DNA of 64,000 nt, from NCBI RefSeq assembly GCF_001984575.1, contig NZ_LZNS01000001.1:3345881-3409880 (forward strand), in the 5' to 3' direction. Position 1 is the stretch's first letter, and each line of letters begins with the position of its first letter. The notes beneath the pieces are model-generated. The model saw nothing but the letters and a program-made list of their open reading frames with translations. It did no database searches and was not told where the DNA came from. Source of the stretch: Streptomyces sp. MP131-18 (GTDB taxonomy: Bacteria; Actinomycetota; Actinomycetes; Streptomycetales; Streptomycetaceae). This document shows, piece by piece, positions 54,164 to 62,570 of the stretch. A program made the translations under genes and the position numbers.

Positions 54164-54170
54164 GTCACCC

Positions 54171-54176
54171 AGAGTA
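54171..54176 (-). promoter_or_regulatory. -10 box of a leaderless promoter for the sensor kinase
   Basis: On the minus strand TACTCT is followed by seven bases (GGGTGAC) and the GTG at 54163. TTGACT occurs 20 bases upstream. Confidence 0.6.
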
Positions 54177-54253
54177 GGCACGATGTCCAGCTCGGGAGTC
54201 AACCGGACGACCGATACGTGAAGCCGTCAACTACTCCTCAAGGTGGACGATGG

Positions 54254-55246
54254 GTGGGGAACGTGGTGAGAGTCGATGAGCCTGCCGCGCCGTGGCGGGC
54301 GGCCGCCGAGCGGGCGCTGTACGGGCCCGGGGGCTTCTTCGTCAGGGAGGCGCCGGCGGCGCACTTCAGAACGGCGGTGCACGCGTCGTCGCAGTTCGCG
54401 TGGGCCGTCGCGCGGCTGCTGATACGCGTGGACCGGGCGCTGGGGCAGCCGGCCGTGCTGACGTTCACCGACGTCGGGGCGGGCCGCGGCGAGCTGGTCG
54501 CGGGCGTCGTGGAGGCGCTGCCGGAGGCGGTGGCGGACCGGCTGCGCCCCTGCGCGGTCGAACGGGCGCCGCGCCCGCCGGGGCTCGACCCGCGGATCGA
54601 GTGGCGCACGCAGCCGCCGGAGGGCGCGGAGGGGCTGCTGTTCGCCAACGAGTGGCTGGACAACGTGCCGCTCGACGTCGCCGAGACGGACCCGGACGGC
54701 GTGCCGCGCTACGTGCTGGTGACGCGGACCGGGGAGGAACGGCTCGGCGCCCCGGTCGGGGGCGCCGACGCCGCGTGGCTGCGCCGCTGGTGGCCGGCCC
54801 CGCCGGAGCCGGGAACGCGGGCGGAGATCGGCCGCCCGCGCGACGCGGCCTGGGCGGCCGCGGCGGGCAGCCTGGCACGCGGCCTCGCGGTGGCCGTCGA
54901 CTACGCCCACACCCGAGAACGGCGCCCGCCGCTCGGCACGTTGACCGGCTACCGGGAAGGGCGCACGGTGCGGCCGGTGCCCGACGGCGGCTGCGACCTG
55001 ACGGCTCACGTGGCGCTCGACGCCTGCGCGGGGCCGGGCGCGGTGCTGCTGCCGCAGCGCGCCGCGCTGCGCGCGCTGGGGGTGGACGGGCGGCGCCCGC
55101 CGCTCTCGCTGGCCGCCGAGGACCCGGCGGCCTACCTGCGGGCGCTCGGCCGCGCGGGCCAGGCGGCCGAGCTGACCGATCCGGCGGGCCTCGGCGGCTT
55201 CACCTGGCTGGTGCAGCCCGCGGGCATCGCGAGTCCGCTGCCCTGA
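54254..55246 (+). CDS. MidA/NDUFAF7-family SAM-dependent methyltransferase
   Basis: A 330-residue COG1565-type protein. [30 protein letters not shown] is split over the N-terminal motif region; [19 protein letters not shown] is the SAM-binding motif and [15 protein letters not shown] the characteristic block after it; [12 protein letters not shown] is typical of the C-terminal half. The eukaryotic member NDUFAF7 methylates an arginine of NDUFS2, the NuoD homologue. Here the gene is tail-to-tail with a nuoD paralogue. The start is uncertain among GTG codons at 54254, 54263 and 54266; 54254 has AAGGTGG upstream. Confidence 0.88.
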   Translation: MGNVVRVDEPAAPWRAAAERALYGPGGFFVREAPAAHFRTAVHASSQFAWAVARLLIRVDRALGQPAVLTFTDVGAGRGELVAGVVEALPEAVADRLRPCAVERAPRPPGLDPRIEWRTQPPEGAEGLLFANEWLDNVPLDVAETDPDGVPRYVLVTRTGEERLGAPVGGADAAWLRRWWPAPPEPGTRAEIGRPRDAAWAAAAGSLARGLAVAVDYAHTRERRPPLGTLTGYREGRTVRPVPDGGCDLTAHVALDACAGPGAVLLPQRAALRALGVDGRRPPLSLAAEDPAAYLRALGRAGQAAELTDPAGLGGFTWLVQPAGIASPLP

Positions 55247-55269
55247 CGCCCCGCGGGCCGCTTGTCGAT

Positions 55270-56412
55270 CTACTTGTCGATGTCGCCGACGACGAAGAAG
55301 AACGACCCGAGGATCGCCACCATGTCGGAGACCAGCGTCCCCGGCAGCAGCTCGCCGAGCGCCTGGATGTTGTTGAACGAGGCGGAGCGCAGCTTCAGCC
55401 GGTACGGGGTCTTCTCGCCCTTCGAGACCAGGTAGTACCCGTTGATGCCGAGCGGGTTCTCCGTCCAGGCGTAGGTGGCGCCCTCGGGCGCCTTCAGCAC
55501 CTTCGGCAGCCGCTGGTTCACCGGTCCCGGCGGCAGCTCGGCCAGCCGGTCCAGGCACGCGTCGGCGAGGTCCAGGGCGTTCCGCGTCTGGGCGAGCAGC
55601 ACCTCGAACCTGGCGAGGCAGTCGCCCGCCTCCCTGGTCTCGACGCGCAGCACGTCGCCCAGCTCGCCGTAGGCCAGGTACGGCTCGTCGCGGCGCAGGT
55701 CGAAGTCGACGCCGCTGGCCCGCGCGATCGGCCCGGACACCCCGTAGGCGTGCACGGCCTCGCGGCCCAGCACGCCGACGCCGCGGGTGCGGGCCCGGAA
55801 CACCTCGTTGCCCAGCAGCAGGTCGTCGAACCGGCCCAGCCGCCCGCGGACGGCCGCGACGGCCTCCCTGGCGCGGCCGGTCCAGCCGGCGGGCAGCTCG
55901 TCCTTCAGGCCGCCCACCCGGTTGAACATGTAGTGCATCCGGCCGCCCGAGACCTCCTCCATGACCTGCTGGAGGCTCTCCCGTTCGGTGAAGGCGTAGA
56001 AGATCGGCGTCAGGCCGCCCAGTTCGAGCGGGTAGGAGCCGAGGAACATCAGGTGGTTGAGCGCCCGGTTCAGCTCGGCGAGCAGCGTGCGCAGCCACAC
56101 GGCGCGCTCGGGGACCTCCATGCCGAGCATCCGCTCGACGGCGAGCACCACGCCCAGCTCGTTGGCGAAGGCGGACAGCCAGTCGTGCCGGTTGGCCAGC
56201 ACGATGATCTGCCGGTAGTCGCGCGCCTCGAACAGCTTCTCCGCGCCCCGGTGCATGTAGCCGATCACCGGCTCGGCGTGGGAGATGCGCTCCCCGTCGA
56301 GCACCAGACGCAACCGCAGTACTCCGTGCGTCGCGGGGTGCTGCGGCCCGATGTTCAGCACCATGTCGGTGCTCTCCGCGGCCCCGCCGACTCCGACCGT
56401 CGTCTCCGCCAT
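55270..56412 (-). CDS. NADH-quinone oxidoreductase subunit D paralogue
   Basis: A 380-residue NuoD-like protein, shorter than most NuoD (400 or more), standing alone without other nuo genes. [20 protein letters not shown] is the family start, with His29 equal to the quinone-site His38 of Thermus Nqo4. [18 protein letters not shown] contains Arg55, at the position methylated in mammalian NDUFS2. The conserved quinone-site Tyr (Thermus Tyr87) is Trp78 here (NRHDWLS). The C-terminus is [18 protein letters not shown]. Role unclear: perhaps a second complex I or an alternative Fe-S/hydrogenase-like partner. Alignment is from memory. Confidence 0.9.
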   Translation of the reverse strand: MAETTVGVGGAAESTDMVLNIGPQHPATHGVLRLRLVLDGERISHAEPVIGYMHRGAEKLFEARDYRQIIVLANRHDWLSAFANELGVVLAVERMLGMEVPERAVWLRTLLAELNRALNHLMFLGSYPLELGGLTPIFYAFTERESLQQVMEEVSGGRMHYMFNRVGGLKDELPAGWTGRAREAVAAVRGRLGRFDDLLLGNEVFRARTRGVGVLGREAVHAYGVSGPIARASGVDFDLRRDEPYLAYGELGDVLRVETREAGDCLARFEVLLAQTRNALDLADACLDRLAELPPGPVNQRLPKVLKAPEGATYAWTENPLGINGYYLVSKGEKTPYRLKLRSASFNNIQALGELLPGTLVSDMVAILGSFFFVVGDIDK

Positions 56413-56454
56413 GCGCGTCAGTCTTCCACCTCTCCGCGCCGCCCGTACCCGCTC

Positions 56455-56460
56455 TAAGCT
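56455..56460 (+). promoter_or_regulatory. -10 box of a leaderless promoter, PH-domain operon
   Basis: TAAGCT is followed by eight bases (TGCGGACT) and the ATG at 56469, with no Shine-Dalgarno sequence. Confidence 0.6.
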
Positions 56461-56468
56461 TGCGGACT

Positions 56469-56978
56469 ATGGACACGGTGGCACAAGGACCACGCGACGG
56501 GGGGTCCGATGCGGCCGGCGAGGACTGGCAGCCGGTCCGGCCCGCGCTGCTGCGCATGCGGCGGCTGCTCCTCCTGATCTGGCTGATGCCGCTCGCGGTG
56601 GCCGGCGGCCTGCTGCCGCCGCTGCTCGGCGCCGGGGTCTGGGCGCTGCTGGCGGTGCCGCCGCTGGCCGCGGCCGGGTGGGGCTGGGGCGCCCTCGGCC
56701 GCAACTGGCAGTCCTGGCGGTATCTGGAGCGCGACGACGACCTGCTGATCAGCCGCGGCGTGCTGTGGCGCAAGCTGACCGCGGTGCCCTACGGCCGGAT
56801 GCAGCTGGTCGAGGTGACCTCGGGGCCGCTGGAGCGGAAATTCGGCCTGGCGCGGCTTCAGTTGCACACCGCGGCGGCGGCCACCGACGCGACCGTGCCC
56901 GGCCTCGACCCGGCCGAGGCGGAGCGGCTGCGCGACCGGCTCACGGAGCTGGGCGAGGCCCGTTCGGCGGGGCTGTGA
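56469..56978 (+). CDS. PH domain-containing membrane protein (YdbS-like)
   Basis: A 169-residue protein with two hydrophobic helices (residues about 28-50 and 54-72) followed by a bacterial PH-like domain (bPH_2): LISRGVLWRKLTAVPYGRMQ and VEVTSGPLERKFGLARLQLH. Only one base separates its stop from the next gene's GTG. YdbS/YdbT-type pairs are membrane-associated; in Bacillus they have been tied to resistance to antimicrobial compounds. Confidence 0.9.
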   Translation: MDTVAQGPRDGGSDAAGEDWQPVRPALLRMRRLLLLIWLMPLAVAGGLLPPLLGAGVWALLAVPPLAAAGWGWGALGRNWQSWRYLERDDDLLISRGVLWRKLTAVPYGRMQLVEVTSGPLERKFGLARLQLHTAAAATDATVPGLDPAEAERLRDRLTELGEARSAGL

Positions 56979-56979
56979 C

Positions 56980-58317
56980 GTGAGCGACGGCTCGGAGGAG
57001 TTCCCCGCGGGCCAGGGCAAGCGGCTGCATCCGCTCACGCCGTGGCGGCGGGCCTGGGCGCCGCTGGCCGGCCTGTTCGCCGTGGCGCTCCAGAACGCCG
57101 ACCAGATCGGCTCCTGGTCGGGCTCGCTCGGCCTGGTCTGGCCTGCGCTGCTGGTGCTGGCGGTGCTGCTGTGCGCGGCCTGCTACGGCTGGCTGTCCTG
57201 GCGCGTCACCCGCTACCTGGTCACCGACACGGAGCTGCGCATCCGCACAGGACTGCTGTTCCGCCGGGCCGCGCACCTGCGCCTCGACCGCATCCAGTCG
57301 ATCGACATCACCCGGCCGCTGCTGGCCAGGGCGCTGGGCGTGGCGAAGCTGAAGATGGACGTGGTCGGCTCAGGATCGGCGGACGAGCTGGCGTTCCTCG
57401 ACGAGAACGAGGCCCGGGAGCTGCGCGCGGAGCTGCTGGCCCGCGCCGCGGGGATCGCGCCGGAGGCGGCGCCGACCGCGGGCGAGGCGCCGGCCAGGGA
57501 GCTGTTCCAGGTCGATTCGCGCACCCTGGCGTGGGCGCTGGCGCTGCTCGGCTCCACCTGGGGTTTCCTGCTGCTCGCCGTGGTCGTCACGCCGCTGATC
57601 TGGACGGCGACCTCCAGCGTCTTCGCCGCGCTGGTCGTCGTGCTGCCCATGCTGGCCGCGATCTGGCGCGCCGGGCTCGGCAGTTTCCTGAGCCAGTACG
57701 GCTGGACGGTCGGCGAGTCGCCCGACGGGCTGCGGCTCGACCACGGCCTGCTCCAGCGCGACCACGCGACCGTGCCGCCCGGCCGGGTGCAGTCGGTGCG
57801 GCTGGTGGAGCCGCTGCTGTGGCGGTCGCGCGGCTGGGTCAGGGTCGAGCTGGAAGTCGCAGGCGCGGGGAACGAGAGCGGTCTGCTGCTGCCGGTCGCC
57901 AGCCGGGAGGTGGCCGCCGCGCTGATCGGCCGCATCCTGCCCGCGGTCGACATCGACGAGGCGCTGGCCTCGGTCGGCCGGGCGCCGCGCCGCGCCCGCT
58001 GGGCGCTGCCGGTGTGGCGCGTCGGCTACGGGCACGGCGTCACGGACACGGTGTTCGTGGCGCGGCGGGGGCGCCTGCGGCGCACGCACACGCTGGTGCC
58101 GCACGCGAAGGTGCAGAGCGTCCGGATGACGCAGGGCCCGTGGATGCAGCGGCTGCGGCTCGCGGACATCCATGTGGACCACGGCGCGAACGGCACGGCG
58201 ACCGCGCGCCTGGCGGACGCCGCGTACGCGGCGCGCGAGGTGGCGGCGCAGGCGAGACGTTCACGCCTCGGGCGCAGGGCCGCGGCTCCCGAACGCTGGC
58301 TCACCGGCCGGGACTGA
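56980..58317 (+). CDS. PH domain-containing membrane protein (YdbT-like)
   Basis: A 445-residue partner of the YdbS-like protein. Three bPH_2-type repeats occur: RIRTGLLFRRAAHLRLDRIQ, LRLDHGLLQRDHATVPPGRV and VFVARRGRLRRTHTLVPHAK. Hydrophobic helices near 22-66, 181-202 and 205-226 place it in the membrane. The GTG at 56980 directly follows the upstream stop. Confidence 0.9.
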   Translation: MSDGSEEFPAGQGKRLHPLTPWRRAWAPLAGLFAVALQNADQIGSWSGSLGLVWPALLVLAVLLCAACYGWLSWRVTRYLVTDTELRIRTGLLFRRAAHLRLDRIQSIDITRPLLARALGVAKLKMDVVGSGSADELAFLDENEARELRAELLARAAGIAPEAAPTAGEAPARELFQVDSRTLAWALALLGSTWGFLLLAVVVTPLIWTATSSVFAALVVVLPMLAAIWRAGLGSFLSQYGWTVGESPDGLRLDHGLLQRDHATVPPGRVQSVRLVEPLLWRSRGWVRVELEVAGAGNESGLLLPVASREVAAALIGRILPAVDIDEALASVGRAPRRARWALPVWRVGYGHGVTDTVFVARRGRLRRTHTLVPHAKVQSVRMTQGPWMQRLRLADIHVDHGANGTATARLADAAYAAREVAAQARRSRLGRRAAAPERWLTGRD

Positions 58318-58322
58318 CCCGG

Positions 58323-58356
58323 CCGCCGCTGGCCGGCCGGGGCCGGTCAGCGGCGG
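58323..58356. terminator. Terminator between the PH-domain and WXG operons
   Basis: Arms 58323-58336 and 58343-58356 form a 14-bp stem with one G-U wobble and a six-base loop. It starts five bases after the YdbT-like stop and sits 22 bp from the last gene of the convergent WXG operon. Confidence 0.85.
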
Positions 58357-58377
58357 GTCAGTGACGGGACGCGCGGC

Positions 58378-58725
58378 TCAGGACGCCCGGCCGCCGCCGG
58401 CCGCGACGAGCTTCAGCAGGGCCTCGGCGGCCGTCTTGACGTGTTCGCTGTCGCCGGGCAGCACGAAGATGCCGCGCGCTCCCCAGCCGGGCGAGACGTT
58501 GTACTTGGTGCCGTTCACCGTCAGGGCCACGGTCTTGCCGCGGGTGAACCGCACGAGGTTGCCCGCGACCTGGGGCAGCGGAGCACTGTCGATGGGCTGC
58601 TGGTCGCTGCCGAGCAGCGTCAGCGTGCCCTTGTCGACGATCACGTAGCCGTGCTGGGCAACGGGCTTGAGGCCCTTGCCTATCTGCACCTGATCGAAGA
58701 CGTACTCCGGCTCGGCGCTGGTCAT
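58378..58725 (-). CDS. Small conserved protein ending the WXG operon
   Basis: A 115-residue soluble protein. VFDQVQIGKGLKPVAQHGYV, GTLTLLGSDQQPIDSAPL and RGKTVALTVNGTKYNVSPG suggest a beta-rich PH-like fold. I do not recognise a named family. Its ATG overlaps the stop of the 214-residue protein gene (ATGA). It may be an adaptor or chaperone of the WXG-type proteins; this rests on position only. Confidence 0.75.
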   Translation of the reverse strand: MTSAEPEYVFDQVQIGKGLKPVAQHGYVIVDKGTLTLLGSDQQPIDSAPLPQVAGNLVRFTRGKTVALTVNGTKYNVSPGWGARGIFVLPGDSEHVKTAAEALLKLVAAGGGRAS

Positions 58726-59366
58726 GACTCGCCCCCTGGCGATTCGTTGGGATGGATGGTCAGCGTGCCCGCGATGTCGTCGGCGGTCTCCTCCATCGAG
58801 GCACCGAGCGTCGGGCTCGACCAGGTGACCGTCAGTTCGACGAAGCCCTGGTCGTAGCCGGGCGGCACCACGTAATACGAAACGTACTCGTTCATCACCC
58901 GGCGGCCGTCTTCGCTCCGCTCGTTCAGCACCAGTTCGTGCACGCGGCAGGCCGGCCCGGCGGGCAGCTCGACGATGCTGACGAGGGGGTCACGGTAGCG
59001 GTAGGGCTGCGGCTGGGCCGCGAGCTCGGCCATCGCCTCGACCGTGCTCTGGTCCGCGGGCGCGGGCACCGGCGCTACGAACGCGGTGACCGGTACCAGC
59101 GGTCGCGAACTGAGCGGCTCCGGCGGCACGTAGACGGCGATGGGCGACGCCTCGCGCTCCAGCGCGCCGTCGCGGATCACCTGCAACTCCGGGTACACCG
59201 CCTCCGCGTAGTCCTGGCTCAGCTCGCCACCGCGGTCGGCTATCGCCTGGGCGGCCTGCTCGGCCGTGTCGGTGGCCTTCATGTCCAGCTGAATCCAGAA
59301 CTCCTCCGGATGCTGGAACGCGGCCACCCACGGGTGGGCGGGCTCCTTCGTCAGCGCATCGGTCAC
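58722..59366 (-). CDS. WXG-operon accessory protein A
   Basis: A 214-residue soluble protein. The N-terminal half has WIQLDMKATDTAEQAAQAIA; the C-terminal half has LVSIVELPAGPACRVHEL and FVELTVTWSSPTLGASMEET. The latter order resembles the protein at 62571-63272 from the same cluster (see findings), suggesting a shared fold. GTG 59366 has AAGGAG ten bases upstream and overlaps the preceding stop (GTGA). Confidence 0.78.
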   Translation of the reverse strand: MTDALTKEPAHPWVAAFQHPEEFWIQLDMKATDTAEQAAQAIADRGGELSQDYAEAVYPELQVIRDGALEREASPIAVYVPPEPLSSRPLVPVTAFVAPVPAPADQSTVEAMAELAAQPQPYRYRDPLVSIVELPAGPACRVHELVLNERSEDGRRVMNEYVSYYVVPPGYDQGFVELTVTWSSPTLGASMEETADDIAGTLTIHPNESPGGES

Positions 59367-60745
59367 GGCGTCGCAGCTCCTTTTCCGCCGGAGGCCGCTC
59401 CCCCGGGCTCCATGTTCGGCGCCGGTCCGGCCGGGACCAGCCGGTTCAGCGACCACTTCCGGACGGCGCCCCTGACCGCGTACGGTACGGCACCGATGGC
59501 GAACGCCAGTCCGAAGATGACGAGGAACAGCGGTCCCTCCACATCGCCGCCCGCCCCGACGAAGAAGGCCGGGACCACGCCCACCGCCACCACCGACGCC
59601 ATCAGCGCCGAGTAGGCGAACGTGTCGTTCAGCGCATAGTCGCCCGTGCGCCACGGGCGCGCGGTGCGGTCCGCCTCCTGCCGGCCGGGGAAGGCGCGCA
59701 GCTCCTGCCGGCGCAGGCCGATCCCCGCCCGGTGGCAGAAGTCCGTGAGCCGCGTCAGCTGCGGGTCGCCGCCGAACCAGGTGTCCCCGTGCAGGAACGC
59801 CAGCACCGCCCGCCGCCGGTCGACGAGCGCGACGCCCCACGGCCGCCCGCCGTCCTGGAGCACCACGGCCTCCCGCACCCCGAGCACCGGGTCGGCGGGC
59901 GGCGGCAGACGCCGCTTCACGTTCTGGGCGGTGCGCAATTCGAGCGCGTCCGCGACCAGCCGGAGCGATGACCTGCCCAGGAACCCCCGGGTCACCGGCA
60001 CGCCGGGGCTCGGCCGCAGCTCGGCCACGGCCGGCTCCTCCCCGCGCGGCGCGGCGAGGCCGAGCAGGAACGCGGCCCCGGCCGTGCACAGCGCGAAGAC
60101 CAGGAACGGCAGCGAGACCAGCAGTTGCCAGGCGCCCTCCCCCGAGCCGAAGCCGCCGACCGCGAAGGCGGCGAGCATCAGCACGAGGAGCTGTGCAAGC
60201 GCGAAGAACAGCAGCAGCACCGCCGGCCCGTCCTTGGGTCCTGGCCGCAGCGTGCCCGCGAACTCCGGGGCGCGCGGCGGCTCCTGTCCGGGGGACTCGT
60301 GCACGGCAAGACCCTGGTGCCGCAGGAAGTCGGCCATCCCGGACAGTTCGAGGAAGTCCTCGCGCCTGGAGTCGTTCCTGACCGAGGGGAACGTGTCGGG
60401 CGCGTCGAGCGGCACCGGCACGGCCCCGTTCGGCAGCCAGTCGCTCGGCAGGAGGCAGGCGAGCGCCCGCCCTGTGCTATCGCAAAGGTGCACGCAGCCG
60501 CCGGACTTGTTGATCGCGCCCTTGCCGAGGTCCCGCAGCCGAGTGCGGGCCGCCGAGGAGCAGGGCCGCCCCTTGAGGTGCACGGCCGAGGCGACGCCCT
60601 GCGGTCCCAGCGGCCAGGCGTGGGTGCGCGCCCGCCCGCGCACCACAAGCCGGCCCGCCTCGGCCGCGACCCGCGCCCGCCGCAGCACGCCCCAGCGCAC
60701 CAGGGGGCGCTGGGCCGCGAACAGGGCGGGCTGCACCGCGTTCAC
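59363..60745 (-). CDS. WXG-operon membrane protein
   Basis: A 460-residue membrane protein of unrecognised family. A cytoplasmic N-terminal domain of about 190 residues (SGGCVHLCDSTGRALACLLP) is followed by two helices (about 195-213 and 228-250), a second soluble region with SSLRLVADALELRTAQNVKR, and two C-terminal helices (about 385-425). It is coupled to genes on both sides and could anchor or export the WXG-type proteins. Confidence 0.78.
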   Translation of the reverse strand: MNAVQPALFAAQRPLVRWGVLRRARVAAEAGRLVVRGRARTHAWPLGPQGVASAVHLKGRPCSSAARTRLRDLGKGAINKSGGCVHLCDSTGRALACLLPSDWLPNGAVPVPLDAPDTFPSVRNDSRREDFLELSGMADFLRHQGLAVHESPGQEPPRAPEFAGTLRPGPKDGPAVLLLFFALAQLLVLMLAAFAVGGFGSGEGAWQLLVSLPFLVFALCTAGAAFLLGLAAPRGEEPAVAELRPSPGVPVTRGFLGRSSLRLVADALELRTAQNVKRRLPPPADPVLGVREAVVLQDGGRPWGVALVDRRRAVLAFLHGDTWFGGDPQLTRLTDFCHRAGIGLRRQELRAFPGRQEADRTARPWRTGDYALNDTFAYSALMASVVAVGVVPAFFVGAGGDVEGPLFLVIFGLAFAIGAVPYAVRGAVRKWSLNRLVPAGPAPNMEPGGAASGGKGAATP

Positions 60746-62232
60746 CGTGCGCCGGCCCCCGCCGTCTCGTTCACCAGCGGGTGGTCGCCGTCGGAGAGGC
60801 CGGGCCAGTCCGCGAGCGAGCCCACGCCCTCCACGCCGAACAGGCCGATGTTGCTGGCCGCGGCGCCCGCGGCGGCGGACCCGGCGACGGCGCCGCTCGA
60901 CGCACCCAGGCCGCCGACGTCCGCGCCTGCGTTGGCCGCGCGTCCCAGGGCCAGCGCGTCGTCCGCGGCACCGGCCTGGCCGAAGAACTGGTGCGCGCCC
61001 GCCTGGAGCGAACGCCCGAGACCGGCTTCGCCGATGGTGCCCGGGATGTTCCGCAGCCCGGCGAGGCCCTGGGAGAAGCCGGTGCCCCAGTTGCTTCCGC
61101 TCCGCAGGACGCTCATGCCCTGCGCCACATCGCCGCCGAGGCCGCCGAACCCCGCGCGCCCCCAGCCGAGCAGGCCCGACGGGCGGGCGAACGTGCCGCC
61201 GGCCCGGCCGGCCAGCGCGGCGCCGTCGCCGACGACGTCCGCCGCGATGGCGTTCCGCGCGGCCCGGTTGCCGGTGGAGATGCGCATGACGTTGCGGAAC
61301 GCGCCGAAGCGGGCGACACCGCCCGCGCGGCCGAGCGTCGAGGTCAGCGCCCGGCCGGCGCCGAAGGTGAGGATGCCGATGAGGTCGAGGCCGACGTTCA
61401 GCCACTTGCCCTGGAGGGCGTTGCCGATCAGGGAGAAGACGCCCGCCACCAGCCCGATGACGCCCAGGATTCCGGCCAGGGCCTGCCCGATGACCGGAAT
61501 CCAACTGACAAGCAAGGCGAGCACCCCGCAGATGGCGGCGATCCTCCCGGCCCATTCCCCGATGACGATGAGGACGTTCTTGATGACGTCGAGGACTTCC
61601 CCGACCTTGTCCCAGAAGCCGTCCTTCAGGCCGTCGCCGCCGATGAAGTCGCCGATGGCGTCCGCGGCGCGCTGCGCGGCGGCGTCCTTGTCCTCGATGA
61701 CCTCCCGCAGTCTGACCCGCAGCCGGTTCAGCTCGGCCTGGGCGCCGTCCAGTTGCCCCTGGAGGCTGTTGACCTGCTGGTCGGCCTGGTCGGCCAGGTC
61801 CTCGGCGTTGTCGGCGTCCGAGTCGGCCGCGTCCTGCGCGTCCCGCTCGGCACCCTCCAGCCGGCTGCCCAGGCTGTTGATCTGCTCCTGGGCCTCCTGG
61901 GCCTGGGTGCGCAGCGTGAGGCTCTCGTTCTGCGCCTCCTGCAGCTCGGGCCAGTAGCCGGCCAGCGCGGTGGCGGCGGCGTCGTAGCGGCCCCAGGCCT
62001 TCCAGACGTCATCGGACAGCTCGGTGGCCTTCTCCCGGAAGGCCGTGCCGGCATCGGACTGCCAGCCGCTCTCGCTGTCGGTCACCTCGCCGAGCAGCGT
62101 GCGGGCGCGGTCGATCGCGTCCGCCGTGCGCCGGTAGCGCGCGGCGGCCTCCTGCACCATCTCCCAGTCCCCGGGGATCGGGTCGCGCCCGTCCTCCGCC
62201 AGCGGGAACCAGTCTGCCGGCCTGCCGCTCAC
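60742..62232 (-). CDS. Large WXG100-like (LXG-type) protein
   Basis: A 496-residue protein. The N-terminal 100 residues form a WXG100-like helical hairpin, with SGWQSDAGTAFREKA in place of the WXG turn. A long coiled coil (about 95-195, QEAQEQINSLGSRLEGAER) follows. Residues about 215-290 are strongly hydrophobic (VLIVIGEWAGRIAAICGVLA). The C-terminal 200 residues are Gly/Ala-rich without a recognisable toxin fold. The arrangement resembles N-terminal targeting regions of polymorphic toxins or ESX substrates. GTG 62232 overlaps the upstream stop. Confidence 0.82.
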   Translation of the reverse strand: MSGRPADWFPLAEDGRDPIPGDWEMVQEAAARYRRTADAIDRARTLLGEVTDSESGWQSDAGTAFREKATELSDDVWKAWGRYDAAATALAGYWPELQEAQNESLTLRTQAQEAQEQINSLGSRLEGAERDAQDAADSDADNAEDLADQADQQVNSLQGQLDGAQAELNRLRVRLREVIEDKDAAAQRAADAIGDFIGGDGLKDGFWDKVGEVLDVIKNVLIVIGEWAGRIAAICGVLALLVSWIPVIGQALAGILGVIGLVAGVFSLIGNALQGKWLNVGLDLIGILTFGAGRALTSTLGRAGGVARFGAFRNVMRISTGNRAARNAIAADVVGDGAALAGRAGGTFARPSGLLGWGRAGFGGLGGDVAQGMSVLRSGSNWGTGFSQGLAGLRNIPGTIGEAGLGRSLQAGAHQFFGQAGAADDALALGRAANAGADVGGLGASSGAVAGSAAAGAAASNIGLFGVEGVGSLADWPGLSDGDHPLVNETAGAGAR

Positions 62233-62522
62233 CCGTTGCCCCCTTCGAGCGCGCGGACCAGCTCCTCCTCGATGCCGTCATACCCGTCGGCGGCCTGCTG
62301 GGCCTTCTCGACGAAGCTCTCCAGGCTCTCCATCAGCTTGTTGCGGTGTATTCGCCAGTTCTCCGAGAACTGCTCCAGCTCGTGGGCCAGATCGTCGTGA
62401 CTCACTTGGTCGGCGTAGTCGGACGCGATGTCCTCCGAGTTCTCAAACTCGGTGGCGACCATGCGCAGCTTGTTGGCCAGCTCACGGACTTCGTCCACGG
62501 TGACATCGAGGTCGGCGGACAT
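62229..62522 (-). CDS. WXG100-like small protein
   Basis: A 97-residue all-helical protein of WXG100/EsxA size. Two helices are joined at ENWRIHRNK, where W-R-I replaces W-x-G. VDEVRELANKLRMVATEFE and FVEKAQQAADGYDGIEEELV are the flanking helices. It is probably the heterodimer partner of the large WXG-like protein encoded next, with which it is coupled (GTGA). Purine-rich GAGGGGGA lies just before the ATG. Confidence 0.85.
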   Translation of the reverse strand: MSADLDVTVDEVRELANKLRMVATEFENSEDIASDYADQVSHDDLAHELEQFSENWRIHRNKLMESLESFVEKAQQAADGYDGIEEELVRALEGGNG

Positions 62523-62570
62523 TCCCCCTCTTTCCTCACATTCGCGGGTCCGGCCAGCCGCCCGCTACTT

